Source of the DNA: Selaginella moellendorffii
Taxonomy: Eukaryota > Streptophyta > Lycopodiopsida > Selaginellales > Selaginellaceae
Direction of reading: 5' to 3'
DNA length: 64,000 bases
NCBI RefSeq assembly: GCF_000143415.4
Contig: NW_003314376.1
Location: 5,433 to 69,432, forward strand
Shown: one piece after another, positions 46,051 to 56,479 of the stretch
How positions within the stretch are numbered: the stretch's first letter is position 1
Layout: each line of letters opens with the position of its first letter
Made by a program: the position numbers and the translations under genes
Notes under the pieces: model-generated
What the model saw: the letters and a program-made list of their open reading frames with translations, nothing else
What the model was told of the DNA's origin: nothing
Database searches by the model: none

Positions 46051-46852
46051 TTCTCATTAGGACATTTTTTTTTTATATACCTTGATGTAGGTTCTACTTG
46101 AAATGATTTCTTTTGAGCTACTACAGGGTGAAGGAGAGCTCAACATTGCCAGAGATGGATATCCAGGGCCAAGAACCAAAGTGAACCTTTGATGTATATG
46201 TGCCTTCCCATTTAACTTTCTTCTAAGCTGTTTTGTTTTTCTTTTGTAAGTTATCCAGTAGGATCCAGTAAGAGCACGGTCATTCAGAAGCAAGAGCCTT
46301 AGTTTAGCGATCTACAAGCTCTATGACAAAGAGATGTCAAAGATATAAGGACTTTTAGTGACCATGTCAATGTTGTACACGGCTTCAAGCATCTAGGTCA
46401 AACAAATCAACAACAAAGCTGAAATTTGGAATTGCTTGTGGCTCAAGCTCTTTCACATTCATTTTCTTGCACATTTACTGCAAGATGGGGTTTAGCATCT
46501 AGTATAGAAAGCAATACACCACATTTTTCACCCAGCTTCTCTGAAGCCCTTAAGGAACTCCCTAGCCAAATGCACAATAATCATTTTCCTGGATTCCAGT
46601 GTTAGGCGTACAATGTTAACGTGGTAGATTACCTGAGAGGGGCTTTCAGAGGCAGCTTGTGTTTCTCATATATTAGTTCTCTAATTGATTGTGCAATGCA
46701 ATCAGTAGCAATCTTGTGAGTCGTTGCCATGGGATTTCTAGTTTGTGTGCTTTGAAATCTAGAAATTGTTAAGAGAAACACTACAAGATTTCATGAATAG
46801 ATATTTGTATTATAGAGAAAGCAATTGAAAAATAGACAAGAGACAATTGTAT
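46051..46852. other. No gene recognised
   Basis: AT-rich sequence with scattered short frames and no repeat shared with the rest of the window that I can see. Confidence 0.45.
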
Positions 46853-48240
46853 CTATTTTTGGTTGTTGGCAATTTCCATGGCTGAATTGTTTGGTGTCTC
46901 AAAATGGACAATAATATTTGCCTCATTCAATAGAAAGAATCCTGCTGGTTTTGAAGATAGATAAACAACAATCTTTTTTGGGGACTCCATAGCAAACTTG
47001 ACAATAGACCCTTCATCCAAATTATAAATTTTATCCACCATTTTATCACGCATTGTAACTCTATATTCCATCATGTCATTTGATATAATAGAACCAATTA
47101 TTGTAGCTGATTTATGAGGGATGGAACACCCTTTACACTTTGCGCAAACAACAAAACCATCTTCTCTCTGCTCTAACATTGTGAAAGAGCAAAATGAGCA
47201 AAGCCTTTCAGCTTGAGTGAGGCTCTGTTGGTTGTTAGGGATGAAATATCAACTAATCTTTATAATTGGAAGTTAGAGTTGAAAGTAGATGTAAACAATT
47301 TACATTACCTTATCTTTAGAAGTAAGACCATGGTGTGTTTTATAAACTTCATTGAGCCTCTAAATTTTGTTTGAATCAACTAGTGGCAAAAATAAAGTAC
47401 TTCCAAGTGTTGCTAAATCACATGATACACTCATGCTTTTCATAATATTAAAAAATAAAAACTTTGGCATATATCCAACATATAAATCTGCTACAATATG
47501 ATGATATTTCTCTTCATGCTCCAGATGCATATAGAGCTGTGAAAATATCTTAGAAATAGAAAATTAAATAGGAAAAAACATTACCATAGTTACGTCCAAA
47601 GGATTATTAAAAGAAGAAGCAATCTTTATTTTAGGAAAAACACCAGTGTTGATTATAACAACATGTATAGCTTGTGGATAAACTCTAGTAGCCATTAAAG
47701 ATGATATAAAAGCTCCTCTAGTTGGTTGTAATTTTAATTTAACATCAAAATCATCTATAATTTGAATGATAGAAGAATCTGTAATATAAAGAACTTTTTC
47801 TGAAGTTCCATGGTGGTAAACTGGGTTTTTCTGTCGTTCAACCCATCTGCAGTGAGAGAATTATAATCTTGTTAATTTGTTTTATAAAAAATTACAAGCA
47901 TTGTAAGTGAGAAATATTTACCAACCATAAATTTATTATATAATCGTGCACACATGGATGACTCGCCATATACAGTTAAAGTTTGCAAGCCATGTATATC
48001 TGTACAATCCATTATATAAGTTAAGTATTTTGCACTTTGCAGAGTGTTCTTTGCAAGATGAACTTTATAAGTTCCATACCTAGGCAAAAAGAAAATCAAA
48101 ACTACAGAAAAAAACTGATTTTAAAACCATACTTAGATAAAACCTTCAGCTCAAGAATTTTGGCTGAATTCACTTTTAAAGACAAGTGATGCAATAGTGG
48201 CTTTTAGGATGGTCAACTTTGTCCTCTTTGCTTGTGAAAC
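46853..48240 (-). pseudogene. Multi-exon gene fragment with OB-fold-like segments
   Basis: Minus-strand exon-like blocks are separated by GT-AG candidates. One is at about 47890-48085 (YGTYKVHLAKNTLQSAKYL, then DIHGLQTLTVYGESSMCARL and NKFMVGKYF). Another is at 47590-47850 (KVLYITDSSIIQIIDDFDVK, then RGAFISSLMATRVYPQAIHV). A third is near 47310-47540 (HLEHEEKYHHIVADLYVGYM), with an internal TAG. The last is at 46853-47179 (FVVCAKCKGCSIPHKSATII, then KIYNLDEGSIVKFAMESPKK). The first and last resemble RPA-type single-stranded-DNA-binding folds, and the last carries a small CxxCxxC cluster. Plant Helitrons often carry RPA-like genes, and this one lies on the same strand about 2 kb upstream of the Rep. 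Family assignment is tentative. Confidence 0.4.
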
Positions 48241-49319
48241 TACAAAACCAAAGAGAAATAAATTAAGAAATACTAAGGAATAAAGAGAAAAACCAAACCT
48301 TCATAAGAATTTGATTCTGTAGACAAATACAATATCCATAGCACAATCCAAATCTGACATACCTATGTGATTGATTAAACAGAATTACCTTTAGTTAATT
48401 TATACTAGTAAAAAGATCCAAAAATAAACTAGACTTCACTTTGAAGAATTGAAAACAAAAAAGAATAAAACTTTGAGCTAACAATTAAAATCTGTCACTT
48501 GCCAAACTTAGGGATTTGGCAGGTGACAAACCTTCTAAACCTTTTCAACCTTTTCGTGCACTGACTCTCCTAATTTAAAAACATCCTTGCCAGATACTTC
48601 TCATCATCGACCAAGCTGAAGCTGGAAGCAGCCTGACTTTACTCCTCAGCTGCTACAATCTCCCTCCATCGGTCGCTTTAGAAAAGAGGAATGAAAAGGA
48701 ATAGAAATATTATCCTCCACTGATCTTTGTTTTCTACCCACTGCCCAGGGAGCCATACAGAGAAAGATCTAAGCTCCATCCATAGATGTGTTCCAGGTTG
48801 ATTGATCGATTCTGGGCAATCAATCAGTACCGCCATAGTGGGTTTTTGATCCTGGATGGCTCTTATCTCAAACCTCCAGGGAGAGCCAATTCTCAATCAA
48901 TTCAATAGTCCAAATGTGATTTTCTTGATGCTTCCCAGGGACAAGAGCAATCCATTGGAGCCAGTGGACAATGCAGCGGCCGGGAATGACAATAGCATCA
49001 TGATTGATCTCGAGGGGGCACTACTCAAATCCCTGAGTTGGTTTCAATGCTTCATGCTTGTCACAATTGAGGCTGGGAGGCCTCTATGAGCGCTCCTCCT
49101 ATTTTTCATTCTTCCCTTCATGTGGTTCACTGGCTGCTTCATCCATCCAATCTTGGCTCCAGATTCTCTGCTTCATGGCAAATCCTGGATTGAGGGCTTT
49201 GGCAGTGGAACTTTGAGAGCTCCCTTGCAATTGCCATTATGGACATAGAGCCCAACCAATGCACTATACATTACATAGTTTCTTTGGCTCATGCTCCAAA
49301 AACCAGGTATGCTCATAAT
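48241..49319. other. Unassigned sequence upstream of the OB-fold-like fragment
   Basis: Apart from the hairpin at 48494-48527, it holds a GC-richer part (48580-49300) with a 77-codon plus-strand frame (48856-49089: MALISNLQGEPILNQF). The frame has an ATG and a stop but no recognisable domain. It could be an unrelated gene piece. Confidence 0.35.
48494..48527. repeat. 34-bp hairpin with 13-bp arms
   Basis: GTCACTTGCCAAA, an 8-base loop (CTTAGGGA), then TTTGGCAGGTGAC. Twelve of 13 positions pair and the other is a T-G wobble. There is no T run, so it is not an obvious terminator. Confidence 0.8.
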
Positions 49320-49865
49320 GATACAAAGTGGTTAGAAAAGTTTATAAATTATAAATATGAAATTAATCTAAATGAATAACCACCATTGGATGATAAAATA
49401 TCCAAGAATATCCAAGCATATTCTAAGTATATTCATTACCATCCCAGTCCTCTTACAGGTTTGCTTAAGCAAACCAAAAATATACTAGAAAGTGTTTATA
49501 GGGAAGTTTATAAATTATAATAAAAAAAGATTAATCTAAATGAACAACAACTATTAGATATTAAAATATCCTAGAATCTCCAAGAATAGTTTAAATATAT
49601 TCAATACCACCATAGGTTTGCTGAAGCAAACCAGTTATGGATCTATAGTGTTTGGTCACTTTAAACCTATAGAAGCTTATTCACAAACCTATTTACATTA
49701 TTATATAGAACTTTTTTCGCAAAACTTCTTTGATTAAACCCATATTAAAACTTGGGACTTAAGTTTCTCTTAGATTTTGTTGTTGATTAGATGTTATGTT
49801 TTTCTTTCAACCATGCTCTGTACAAATATACAAACTTTATAATTATAATTCAAGTTCTTTAAATC
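49320..49865 (+). repeat. AT-rich flank between inverted modules, left of copy C
   Basis: Direct match to 57290-57800 (right flank of copy D). It contains the perfect 18-bp palindrome GGTTTGCTTAAGCAAACC (49459-49476) and a one-base variant (GGTTTGCTGAAGCAAACC, near 49619). It probably is the flank that once joined copies B and C before the Helentron-like element intervened. Confidence 0.7.
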
Positions 49866-50443
49866 AAGTTCTTTAAAAGTAGTACATTACATTTTCTCAA
49901 ACCTTTCGTCTCGAGCAACCTCTCTGGCCTTTGGAGGTGCACCAACGTCTGCTCCCTTGTCACCTCTACAGGATAGCTCGTAAATTCTTCATCAAATCAA
50001 AACTTGGTAGGTTCTTGCTCTACCTTCCAATCCATGTTCCAAGCCAGTTGTGTCATAACTTCCAAGTCTGGCGACTTCCACCAGACAACCCTTGTATGTG
50101 ATCTCTGGGTGAGATCACCGTCAGTGAGCAAGAGCCTACTGTCTTCTTGCTCTGCAACTTCATCTCCTTGAAGATTGATTCTACACAATCTTCCCTGTGA
50201 CAACACATGCACTGTGCTGACTTAAGTGTCACTGCCAGTGTTGGCAGGACACTTTGCGGAGAATTCCAGTGTACCATTGCTGTGGGAACCACGAGTGTGA
50301 GCATCCAGCTGTTTCATCTCAGTCGGAGAATCGTCCACCACAACTTCCAGATGATCTGTCACTTCGATCTGCCACCCGGGCTCCTGAAAGATCGCATTCC
50401 TGCGCTGCTTCCTTTGAGATAACATGCATCGCTCAATCACCAA
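49866..50443 (-). pseudogene. Membrane-protein gene remnant, copy C
   Basis: Only the C-terminal part remains (50222-50443: LSQRKQRRNAIFQEPGWQI, then the in-frame insertion TDHLEVVVDD, then SPTEMKQLDAHTRG), followed by an intron-like GTGTC... interval (the donor is mutated from GTAAGT to TTAAGT) and the downstream exon (SPDLEVMTQLAWNMDWKV). The His-rich and membrane segments are absent. The PPR fragment is missing too, the copy ending at the intron near 49870. Confidence 0.6.
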
Positions 50444-50638
50444 ATGCTCTCCACAGTATAGGTATGATATTTCAAAAAGAGAAATGGATATCTTTCCAAT
50501 CCTAATGTCCTACTTGCAGTGACACACCACTTTGCATACTTTGAATAACGAAACTCTTTTTTTTCTCGTTTTTCAACTTAGCACTCATTGAATGGGATCA
50601 TGGAGACACAAGCCATCAGCGTGCACAAACTACTTCCT

Positions 50639-51004
50639 CTACAGAAAACTGGGGAAAAGAAACGCGAGATAAATATCTATCCATTGCTGTTTCGATAGTC
50701 TCACGGTGCCCAACCAAAAGCATGAGACTGATAGATGCAAAAATGCAAGTTGGATTATCTTTGTCATGTAGATGGAATCCTTGTTGTCTTCACGCTCCTT
50801 TCTACCAGTCTTCTTTTTCTCGGCCGGTGGAGGTCTCTTATTATGGCTGCCTCTATTGCAGACACAACATATCAAAGTAGTTTCCATAATGTCAGAGGCA
50901 AAAGCAAAAGAATTAACCCATCTGGGTACTGGAATAAAAGCCAGTTTGTCACAGACAGTAGAGCAGCAACCCAGTGACCCAACAGTGGAGGGAACTGGCA
51001 CCAT
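50639..51004 (-). CDS. Conserved 121-codon ORF in copy C, unknown
   Basis: ATG to stop, MVPVPSTVGSLGCCSTVCDK, with a CCVCNRGSHNKR cluster and a lysine-rich KKKTGRKEREDNKD. The same 121 codons, with about ten changes, are open in copy E (60530-60895). Copies A, B and D have only its last part (IDIYLVFLFPTFL) after an internal deletion. It may be an exon of the captured membrane-protein gene rather than a separate gene. Confidence 0.3.
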   Translation of the reverse strand: MVPVPSTVGSLGCCSTVCDKLAFIPVPRWVNSFAFASDIMETTLICCVCNRGSHNKRPPPAEKKKTGRKEREDNKDSIYMTKIIQLAFLHLSVSCFWLGTVRLSKQQWIDIYLAFLFPSFL

Positions 51005-51105
51005 CCGGTTTTACTTCTTCATCGTGGATCCCTAGCTCCTCAAGTGGTCAACCATAGTCAACACCAGTAAAATCGGTCAAAATGCTTGGAATGAATTAAA
51101 ATAGT

Positions 51106-51168
51106 TGGAGATGCCAGGTATCGATCTCACATGGTAAGTGAGCACTCTACCATCTGAACTACATCTTC
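51106..51168 (-). pseudogene. tRNA-Ala remnant, copy C
   Basis: The minus strand reads GAAGATGTAGTTCAGATGG, then TAGAGTGCTCACTTACCATG, then a short T-arm-like part ending CATCTCCA. Acceptor pairing is disrupted at the first bases, and about 10 nt are missing around the variable loop. Confidence 0.75.
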
Positions 51169-51742
51169 TTAGCATAGAAACAAAAATGCAAAGCTTTTCT
51201 CTTCACCATTCTAGTACTCATCCTTGGAGATTCCAGTGTCTTTTTTGTCGCATTTCAAGAGTTTTTTGATTGATTCTAGAGCTCTAGCTATGGAGGAAAG
51301 TACTCCAGTTCTGCTGTGTTAGTGTTAGTTATCCAAAACCAAAAGATATACCATGTATTTGGTTAGTTGGGTAAAATTGATGTATTTGGAGTTTTAAACT
51401 TTAGACGAAACAAGCTTTAAATTTGAAAAGAACACTTTACAACAATAAAAATAAGGTAAAAATTAGCAGTTTCTCAAGAAATTCTAAAAATGAGAAAAAA
51501 TAAATATGTGAAAATTACAAATGCATAATCAAATGAAGCAAAGGCAACATACTTAAGAGCATTATAGTTAAAGGCAAAAGTTAAAAGTCTTAACATTAAA
51601 CAACAATACCATCATTACAAGTATATAATTCTCAATTATGGAATTGATACTATAAATAAGAAGATTTACAACATCACAATAAACTAATTCCCATATATAT
51701 ACTTCTTGCATTTGGTGAGTCTTTAATCCCTTATAAATATAT
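51169..51742 (+). repeat. Centre sequence of the C/D pair left of the LTR element
   Basis: 51310-51740 matches 20410-20830 and 61210-61640 (shared AAAACCAAAAGATATACCATG-type text and GGTGAGTCTTTAATCCC). It is non-coding. The LTR element is inserted at CCCTTATAAATAT. Confidence 0.7.
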
Positions 51743-51929
51743 TGTAAGGTTTGTAAATACATGTAAATGTATATATATATATATATATATTACCCTAGGT
51801 AATACACTAATTATAGTATTATAGCATATGAACTATCCATTAGGGACCAAATTTGATCCATTCTTTTTTGTATATAAGCATGGGTCTAAACCCTAATTAA
51901 TATTTTTATTCCTATATCCTGAGCACTCA
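51743..51929 (+). repeat. 5' LTR
   Basis: TGTAAGGTTTGTAAATAC to GAGCACTCA, with an AT microsatellite near 51771-51790. Aligns with 53834-54013 and 61643-61827. Confidence 0.8.
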
Positions 51930-52095
51930 CATTAGTAGAGGTGAAGGGCACTACAATTTATCCTTGAAGGGCAAAGCTTTTTGAAAGTGCTTTGCTCTAG
52001 TGTTTGGGATTGTGCTTTTTTATTCTTATTTCTTCATTTTATTATAGATCTAGATCTGTATTAGCTTTTTGCAAGATTTAGAATTCTAGCTATCG

Positions 52096-53310
52096 TTGTG
52101 CTTAGATTTGCTCTTTCTTCTGATCATCATTACATTCTCTTCCTCTACCATGCCATGTTGTCATCAATCAAAAAGTATGTCACTTGAGGCTACTAATACT
52201 GTTCCATTGGATTTAACTTTTGGTGCTGTGGCATGTGATCATATTGGTATTGTGCCCATCCTTGATGTGTTATTTGTTGGTCTCCAACTTTTGTGGGATG
52301 TGATTATACGGCTTATCCTGTTCTCAATGTTCTACCATTTTCTATTTATGTGGAGTGTGATCGTGATATTGATTTGTGAGCTATGGATGATGCAATTTAA
52401 TTCTTGGAGAATGTTTGAGGATCAAGTTTGTGTAAAGACAATGTGTATGAACTCGGGTGGATTCCAAAGTGTGATGATGAACTTGATTATTATGGAGAGA
52501 GTTTTGGAGATAAAGTGGAGATTTCGCGAAGTAGGTGTCAATATTTCAATCTGTTATCTAATCCTTTCTCTTTCCCTTTTGCTCTTTCCCAACTATTTTT
52601 TTATTTTTCGGCCTAAGCCACCTTCTCAAGTTCCTAGTATCTCTTCTTCATTTGTAGTGTTTTCTTTTTTTGGCACGTCGATCATTTATGACTCTCATGA
52701 TTCTAATTCTCAATCCAGTGTTGAATTGAGTGTTTTCTATCCTCCTCATACTAATCTAAATATTGAGTGTATCCATGAAGTTGAGAATCTTGTTTTTGTT
52801 TCGCTTGTAAAGTCTTTGATTAGTTCTGGTATTGAGTATTTCCCTGTTCCAAGGGTTAAGTCACTTTGGCCAGAGTTTTGGGTTGAATGTATGTCCCCAT
52901 TTGTGAGTGCCACTGAGAGCTTTTGCTTTACTATTGCTCATGAGGAGTTTATATATTCCTTTGAGAGTGTGAATGTTGTTATTGATTTTCCCATATCAAA
53001 TGTTAAGTTGTGTGTTGAGAAGGTTAAGTGGTGTGAATCTTTTGCTTATATTGTGGCTAAAATATTTTACGAAAGTAAATCCCCTCTTGACCAAGCTTTA
53101 AGCATATATTCTTTTGATTTTCCATTTTTGCATTGCCAATTGTTGCAAATTCCTCTTCCAATGCTTCTTTATTTACTTTTTCTTCTTTTACAATTGCTTT
53201 TACTCAATTTCTCTTGTTTTCTCCTTTTTGCCTTGACACTTCAAACATTTTTTTCTTTAGAGGAGGGGGTAGAGGGGATAGATGGAAGTTTGGCCTCGAT
53301 GATGGAGTGA
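52096..53310 (+). CDS. Element-encoded 404-codon ORF, unknown function
   Basis: The frame opens MCLDLLFLLIIITFSS and is rich in hydrophobic and aromatic residues. Its second half (VPSISSSFVVFSFFGTS, PPHTNLNIECIHEVENLVFV, ESFCFTIAHEEFIYSF) is the more protein-like. The first start-codon context is uncertain. Another frame (52428-52616, VYELGWIPKCDDELDYYGES) also looks coding, so an old frameshift may separate two original reading frames. In the sister element the same ORF is cut by one TAA (CAA to TAA). No domain recognised. Confidence 0.45.
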   Translation: MCLDLLFLLIIITFSSSTMPCCHQSKSMSLEATNTVPLDLTFGAVACDHIGIVPILDVLFVGLQLLWDVIIRLILFSMFYHFLFMWSVIVILICELWMMQFNSWRMFEDQVCVKTMCMNSGGFQSVMMNLIIMERVLEIKWRFREVGVNISICYLILSLSLLLFPNYFFIFRPKPPSQVPSISSSFVVFSFFGTSIIYDSHDSNSQSSVELSVFYPPHTNLNIECIHEVENLVFVSLVKSLISSGIEYFPVPRVKSLWPEFWVECMSPFVSATESFCFTIAHEEFIYSFESVNVVIDFPISNVKLCVEKVKWCESFAYIVAKIFYESKSPLDQALSIYSFDFPFLHCQLLQIPLPMLLYLLFLLLQLLLLNFSCFLLFALTLQTFFSLEEGVEGIDGSLASMME

Positions 53311-53833
53311 GGACGAGCAAATACGATAGTGGAACGAGGACGAATGATATGGATTGTGGAATGAGGACAAGCATAGTGAGTTTGAACAAAACATCCAACC
53401 CCAACGTAATGACGCAGAATAGATGCGATAGTGGAGTGAGGCCGGACATAAATGGCAAAGTGAGGACGAGCACAATAAGTCCAAAAGGAGCTAGTGTTTC
53501 AAAACCATTTTTCCTTCGAGGAGGGGATAAGGAGAATATGAAAGACGAACAGAGTGAGTCTAACCTCCCTAGTGCAAAGTTATGGTTGCGTGGTTGGTTT
53601 GAGCATTTGGGAATTGCATAAAGAGTTGCAACTGGTTCATCAAGGTTCTATAGTGGGCTAATGATTATGCCATGGCTTTAAATTTTATTTCAGTCATAGT
53701 TATCAGCAACTTTATTGGTGGTTTTGTGCGAGTTTCAGATTATTGTGGTAATTTATAATTGCCCAACAGAAGCTCCAGATGTTCCACCTGACTTATTATT
53801 ATCACCTTTTCATATTCCAAAAGGGAGGATGGT
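53311..53833 (+). other. Repeat-coded 3' part of the element
   Basis: A frame reads FGLDDGVRTSKYDSGTR, CGMRTS, CDSGVRP and KVRTST, an imperfect repeat around GTGAGGACGAGCA, then PFFLRGGD before the polypurine tract. LRGG/EEGG-type endings are common at the 3' end of plant gypsy polyproteins. Confidence 0.45.
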
Positions 53834-54013
53834 GTAAAGTTTGTAAATACATATATGTATATATAAGTATTACCCTAACTAGGTAATACACTAATTATAG
53901 TAGTATAACATATCCACTTTCCATTTGGGACTAAATCTGATCCATCCATTCTTATATATAAGTAGGGGCCTAAACTTTAATTAATATACCTATTCCTTTA
54001 TTCTGAGCACTCA
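53834..54013 (+). repeat. 3' LTR
   Basis: TGTAAAGTTTGTAAATAC to GAGCACTCA. Directly followed by AAATATATATTAAGTTGTAC, the start of copy D. Confidence 0.8.
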
Positions 54014-54605
54014 AAATATATATTAAGTTGTACATTCTTGAGGTCAATAGGAAGGCATTGATTTGCTTGTTACAACTTACAAGTTCCAAAGGCATTAGTT
54101 TGGTTTTGGTACAAGATCCAGGCAGGACAACATGCTTGGAATACAAGGAATGGAGAGAGGCCACCTTGAAACAAAATCCATCACCTAGTAAGCTTTTAAT
54201 AATTGGTTTCTTTGGATTGATCAAGCATGCCCAATATCTCTATTTGTTTGTTCAGAAAAGCAAATGCACTTAAATTTTGAAAGAATGTGAAGGTGACGTT
54301 TCCAATTTTGAACTTTTGTAAGAAAAACAAGTTACTCATTTTAAAAGACTTTTAGCTATACAAATATGTTGTTTACTAGCAAACCAAAATACCAATTAAT
54401 ATTAGTGTTTAGACAATTTGATTGGTACAGAAGACCATACCAGTTGATTTATATTGTGTTGGTTTTACCAATTGCTTTACTCATCCTCTTGCATAACACT
54501 GCAAAGCAAAACACTATCCCTTTTCCTCCTCCTCTTGTGATTACTATTACTATAATATGTATTATTATTATAAGAATTAGTAACATTCTTCATGGTTGCC
54601 TGCAG
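54014..54605 (+). repeat. Proximal block of repeat copy D
   Basis: Nearly identical to 21306-21900 of copy B, including the short LYILEV frame and the acceptor TTGCCTGCAG. Non-coding as far as I can tell. Confidence 0.65.
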
Positions 54606-54743
54606 ATGCAGCTTCTTGGCTATAGAAACTTGCTGGAGATGGTGGGCTTTCCAAAGCTCATCTCTCAAAAGGCTCTTGAAATGCAACAAAAGCTGCCAGA
54701 ATCTCCAAGGATGAGTATTAGAATGGTGAAGAGAAAAGTTTAG
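54606..54743 (+). pseudogene. Captured 45-codon terminal exon, copy D
   Basis: Same 45 codons (MQLLGYRNLLEMVGFPKL ... MVKRKV) and stop as in copies A and B, directly after CTGCAG. Confidence 0.45.
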
Positions 54744-54763
54744 CATTTTTGATTCTTTGCTAA

Positions 54764-54820
54764 GGGGAGATAGCTCAGATGGTAGAGCGCTCGCTTAGGG
54801 ATCAATAACCAGCATCTCCA
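54764..54820 (+). pseudogene. tRNA-Ala remnant with a 16-nt internal deletion, copy D
   Basis: GGGGAGATAGCTCAGATGG, AGAGCGCTCGCTTAG, then GGATCAATAACC and AGCATCTCCA. The anticodon 5' stem is the wild-type CTCGC here. It shares its deletion with copy B. Confidence 0.82.
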
Positions 54821-55268
54821 AATATGTTTGATTATTGGATCGTTCCAGGCGTTTTGACCGATTTTACTGGTGTTGACCTCTGGGGGAGCTATGGATGGAT
54901 GTTGCACCGTGAGACTGTCAACAGAGCAATGCATAGATATTTATCTTGTGTTTCTTTTTCCCACATTTTTGCAAACGAGTAAACAAGTTTCGTTCACTGC
55001 AAGTACATTAGGATTGAGCCTGGAAAGGAGTTGCCATCAAATTAAAGATGTTGAAATATTGAGCATTTCGTGATTGTGAGATTAAATCGCTGTTCACATC
55101 TAGGTTTGGGCTCTTTGGCATGCTCAGTTCAAGTCCGACAATCCACAGCACTTGTTTTTTTCACAAAGCCAAAAGTACCTCTTTATTTTCTATTTTCTAA
55201 GTCAAGGGTTAGGTTATAATCTTTCTCGCTTGGATTTTTCTATTGTCGAAGCTCTCGTCAGGTAAGCT

Positions 55269-56036
55269 ATGGTCTCTCGCGCTCACGCCGCCCCAACGCT
55301 TGCCCGCCGAGCTCCAGCGCCCTGGCATGGCGGCCATCACCGAGCTTCACACCCGCGAGCTCCAGCTCTAGCTCCAGCACATCCACCACACCACCATGGA
55401 CACCATCCTCGAGGAGCCCACGAGCCAGTGCCAGGTTTAGCTCCAGTTCTTCAAGGTGACGCTCCAGTTCGAGCCCCAGCGCCAGCTGCTTTCGTTCACC
55501 CTGCTCGCGGCCACCCTGCTCATCTAGCTCCAGCGCCTGATTCTCGCCACCACGATCCAGCTCCAGCAGCAGCAGTGTACCATCATCATCACGGTGATGG
55601 AGACCCTCTGGTTGTTCACCACCATCCCCATGGTCACCACCATGGTCACCACCATGGAGGACGCCACAACCACCACCACCACCACCACCACCACCACCGT
55701 CGCGAGGGTCACGACGCAGCAGTGGCCACACCAACACCCGCAGCAGTAGTTACAGTGGTTCGGAGGACGCCATGGTCGCTGCTCCAGCTTCTTCTGTGGG
55801 TTTTGGTTGCGATCTTGGTGCTGCTCGCATTCTTTTTGCTCGTGCGATGGATGTTCTCTCGGAGGAAGCAGCGCAGTAATGCGATCTTTCAGGATCCCGG
55901 GTGGCAGATCGAAGTTGTGGTGGACGATTCTCTGACTGAGAAGAAACAGCTGGAAGCTCACACGCGTGATTCGCACAGCAATGGCACTCTGGGATTCTCC
56001 TCAAAGTGTCCAGCCAACACTGGTAGTGACGCATAA
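55269..56036 (+). CDS. His/Ala/Pro-rich single-pass membrane protein ORF, copy D
   Basis: 255 codons and almost identical to copy A in the opposite orientation; only scattered changes are seen (for example a Phe for Cys in the membrane segment). His-rich N-terminal half, membrane segment LLQLLLWVLVAILVLLAFFL, then RWMFSRRKQRSNAIF and the acidic tail. The stop is part of GTAAGTC, a possible splice donor. As in the other copies, a competing frame has three CAG-to-TAG stops. Whether any protein is made is unknown. Confidence 0.5.
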   Translation: MVSRAHAAPTLARRAPAPWHGGHHRASHPRAPALAPAHPPHHHGHHPRGAHEPVPGLAPVLQGDAPVRAPAPAAFVHPARGHPAHLAPAPDSRHHDPAPAAAVYHHHHGDGDPLVVHHHPHGHHHGHHHGGRHNHHHHHHHHHRREGHDAAVATPTPAAVVTVVRRTPWSLLQLLLWVLVAILVLLAFFLLVRWMFSRRKQRSNAIFQDPGWQIEVVVDDSLTEKKQLEAHTRDSHSNGTLGFSSKCPANTGSDA

Positions 56037-56479
56037 GTCAGCACAGTGCATGCCTTGTCACATGGAAGATTGTGTACAAACAATCTTCAAGGAGATGAAG
56101 TTGCAGAGCAAGAAGACAGCAGGGTATTGCTCACGGACGGTGAAGATCACATACAAGGGTCCACTGGTGGAAGTTATTGCACAGCTGGCTCGGAACATGG
56201 ACTGGAAAGTAGAGCAGGAACCTACCAAGTTTCGATTTGACTGAGCTATCCTCTAGAGGTGACGGGGGAGCAGACGTTAGTGCACCTCCAAAGGCCAGAG
56301 AAGTTGCTTGAGACGAAAGGTTTGAGAAAAGGTAACGTACTACTTTTGCTCTCTGTTCTTGCAGGTGCTCAAATCTCAACTTCGATGAGAAGAAGCAGAG
56401 CAGGGCATAGCGGCCAGATAGGTTTCTCCAGAGTCAAGAGCATCATAAGCCAGGAATCAAGCAAGTGCAAAATTGTGGA
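56037..56479 (+). pseudogene. Downstream exons of the membrane-protein gene, copy D
   Basis: After a 70-80 bp intron-like interval the frame reads KKTAGYCSRTVKITYKGPL, VEVIAQLARNMDWK and VEQEPTKFRFD, then a stop. Compared with copy E a short segment is deleted, but the frame is regained. A second intron-like interval (GTAACGTACTAC...TTGCAG) precedes the PPR remnant. Confidence 0.45.

Larger units (their letters stand above)
51743..54013 (+). mobile_element. Non-autonomous LTR retrotransposon carrying a novel long ORF
   Basis: LTRs of about 185 bp (51743-51929 and 53834-54013, TGTAAGGTTTG...GAGCACTCA) with a TATA-like TATATAAGC, and a polypurine tract AAAAGGGAGGATGG before the 3' LTR. The flanks are AT-rich (TATAT / ATATA), so the target duplication cannot be fixed. 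It has no RT, integrase or protease motif; the interior holds a 404-codon ORF instead. A second copy lies at 61643-63163. Confidence 0.75.

Noticed and set aside
53204-53484. Minus-strand ORFs opposite the 3' repeat of the LTR element
   Set aside because: Antisense of the GTGAGGACGAGCA-type repeat; no independent support.
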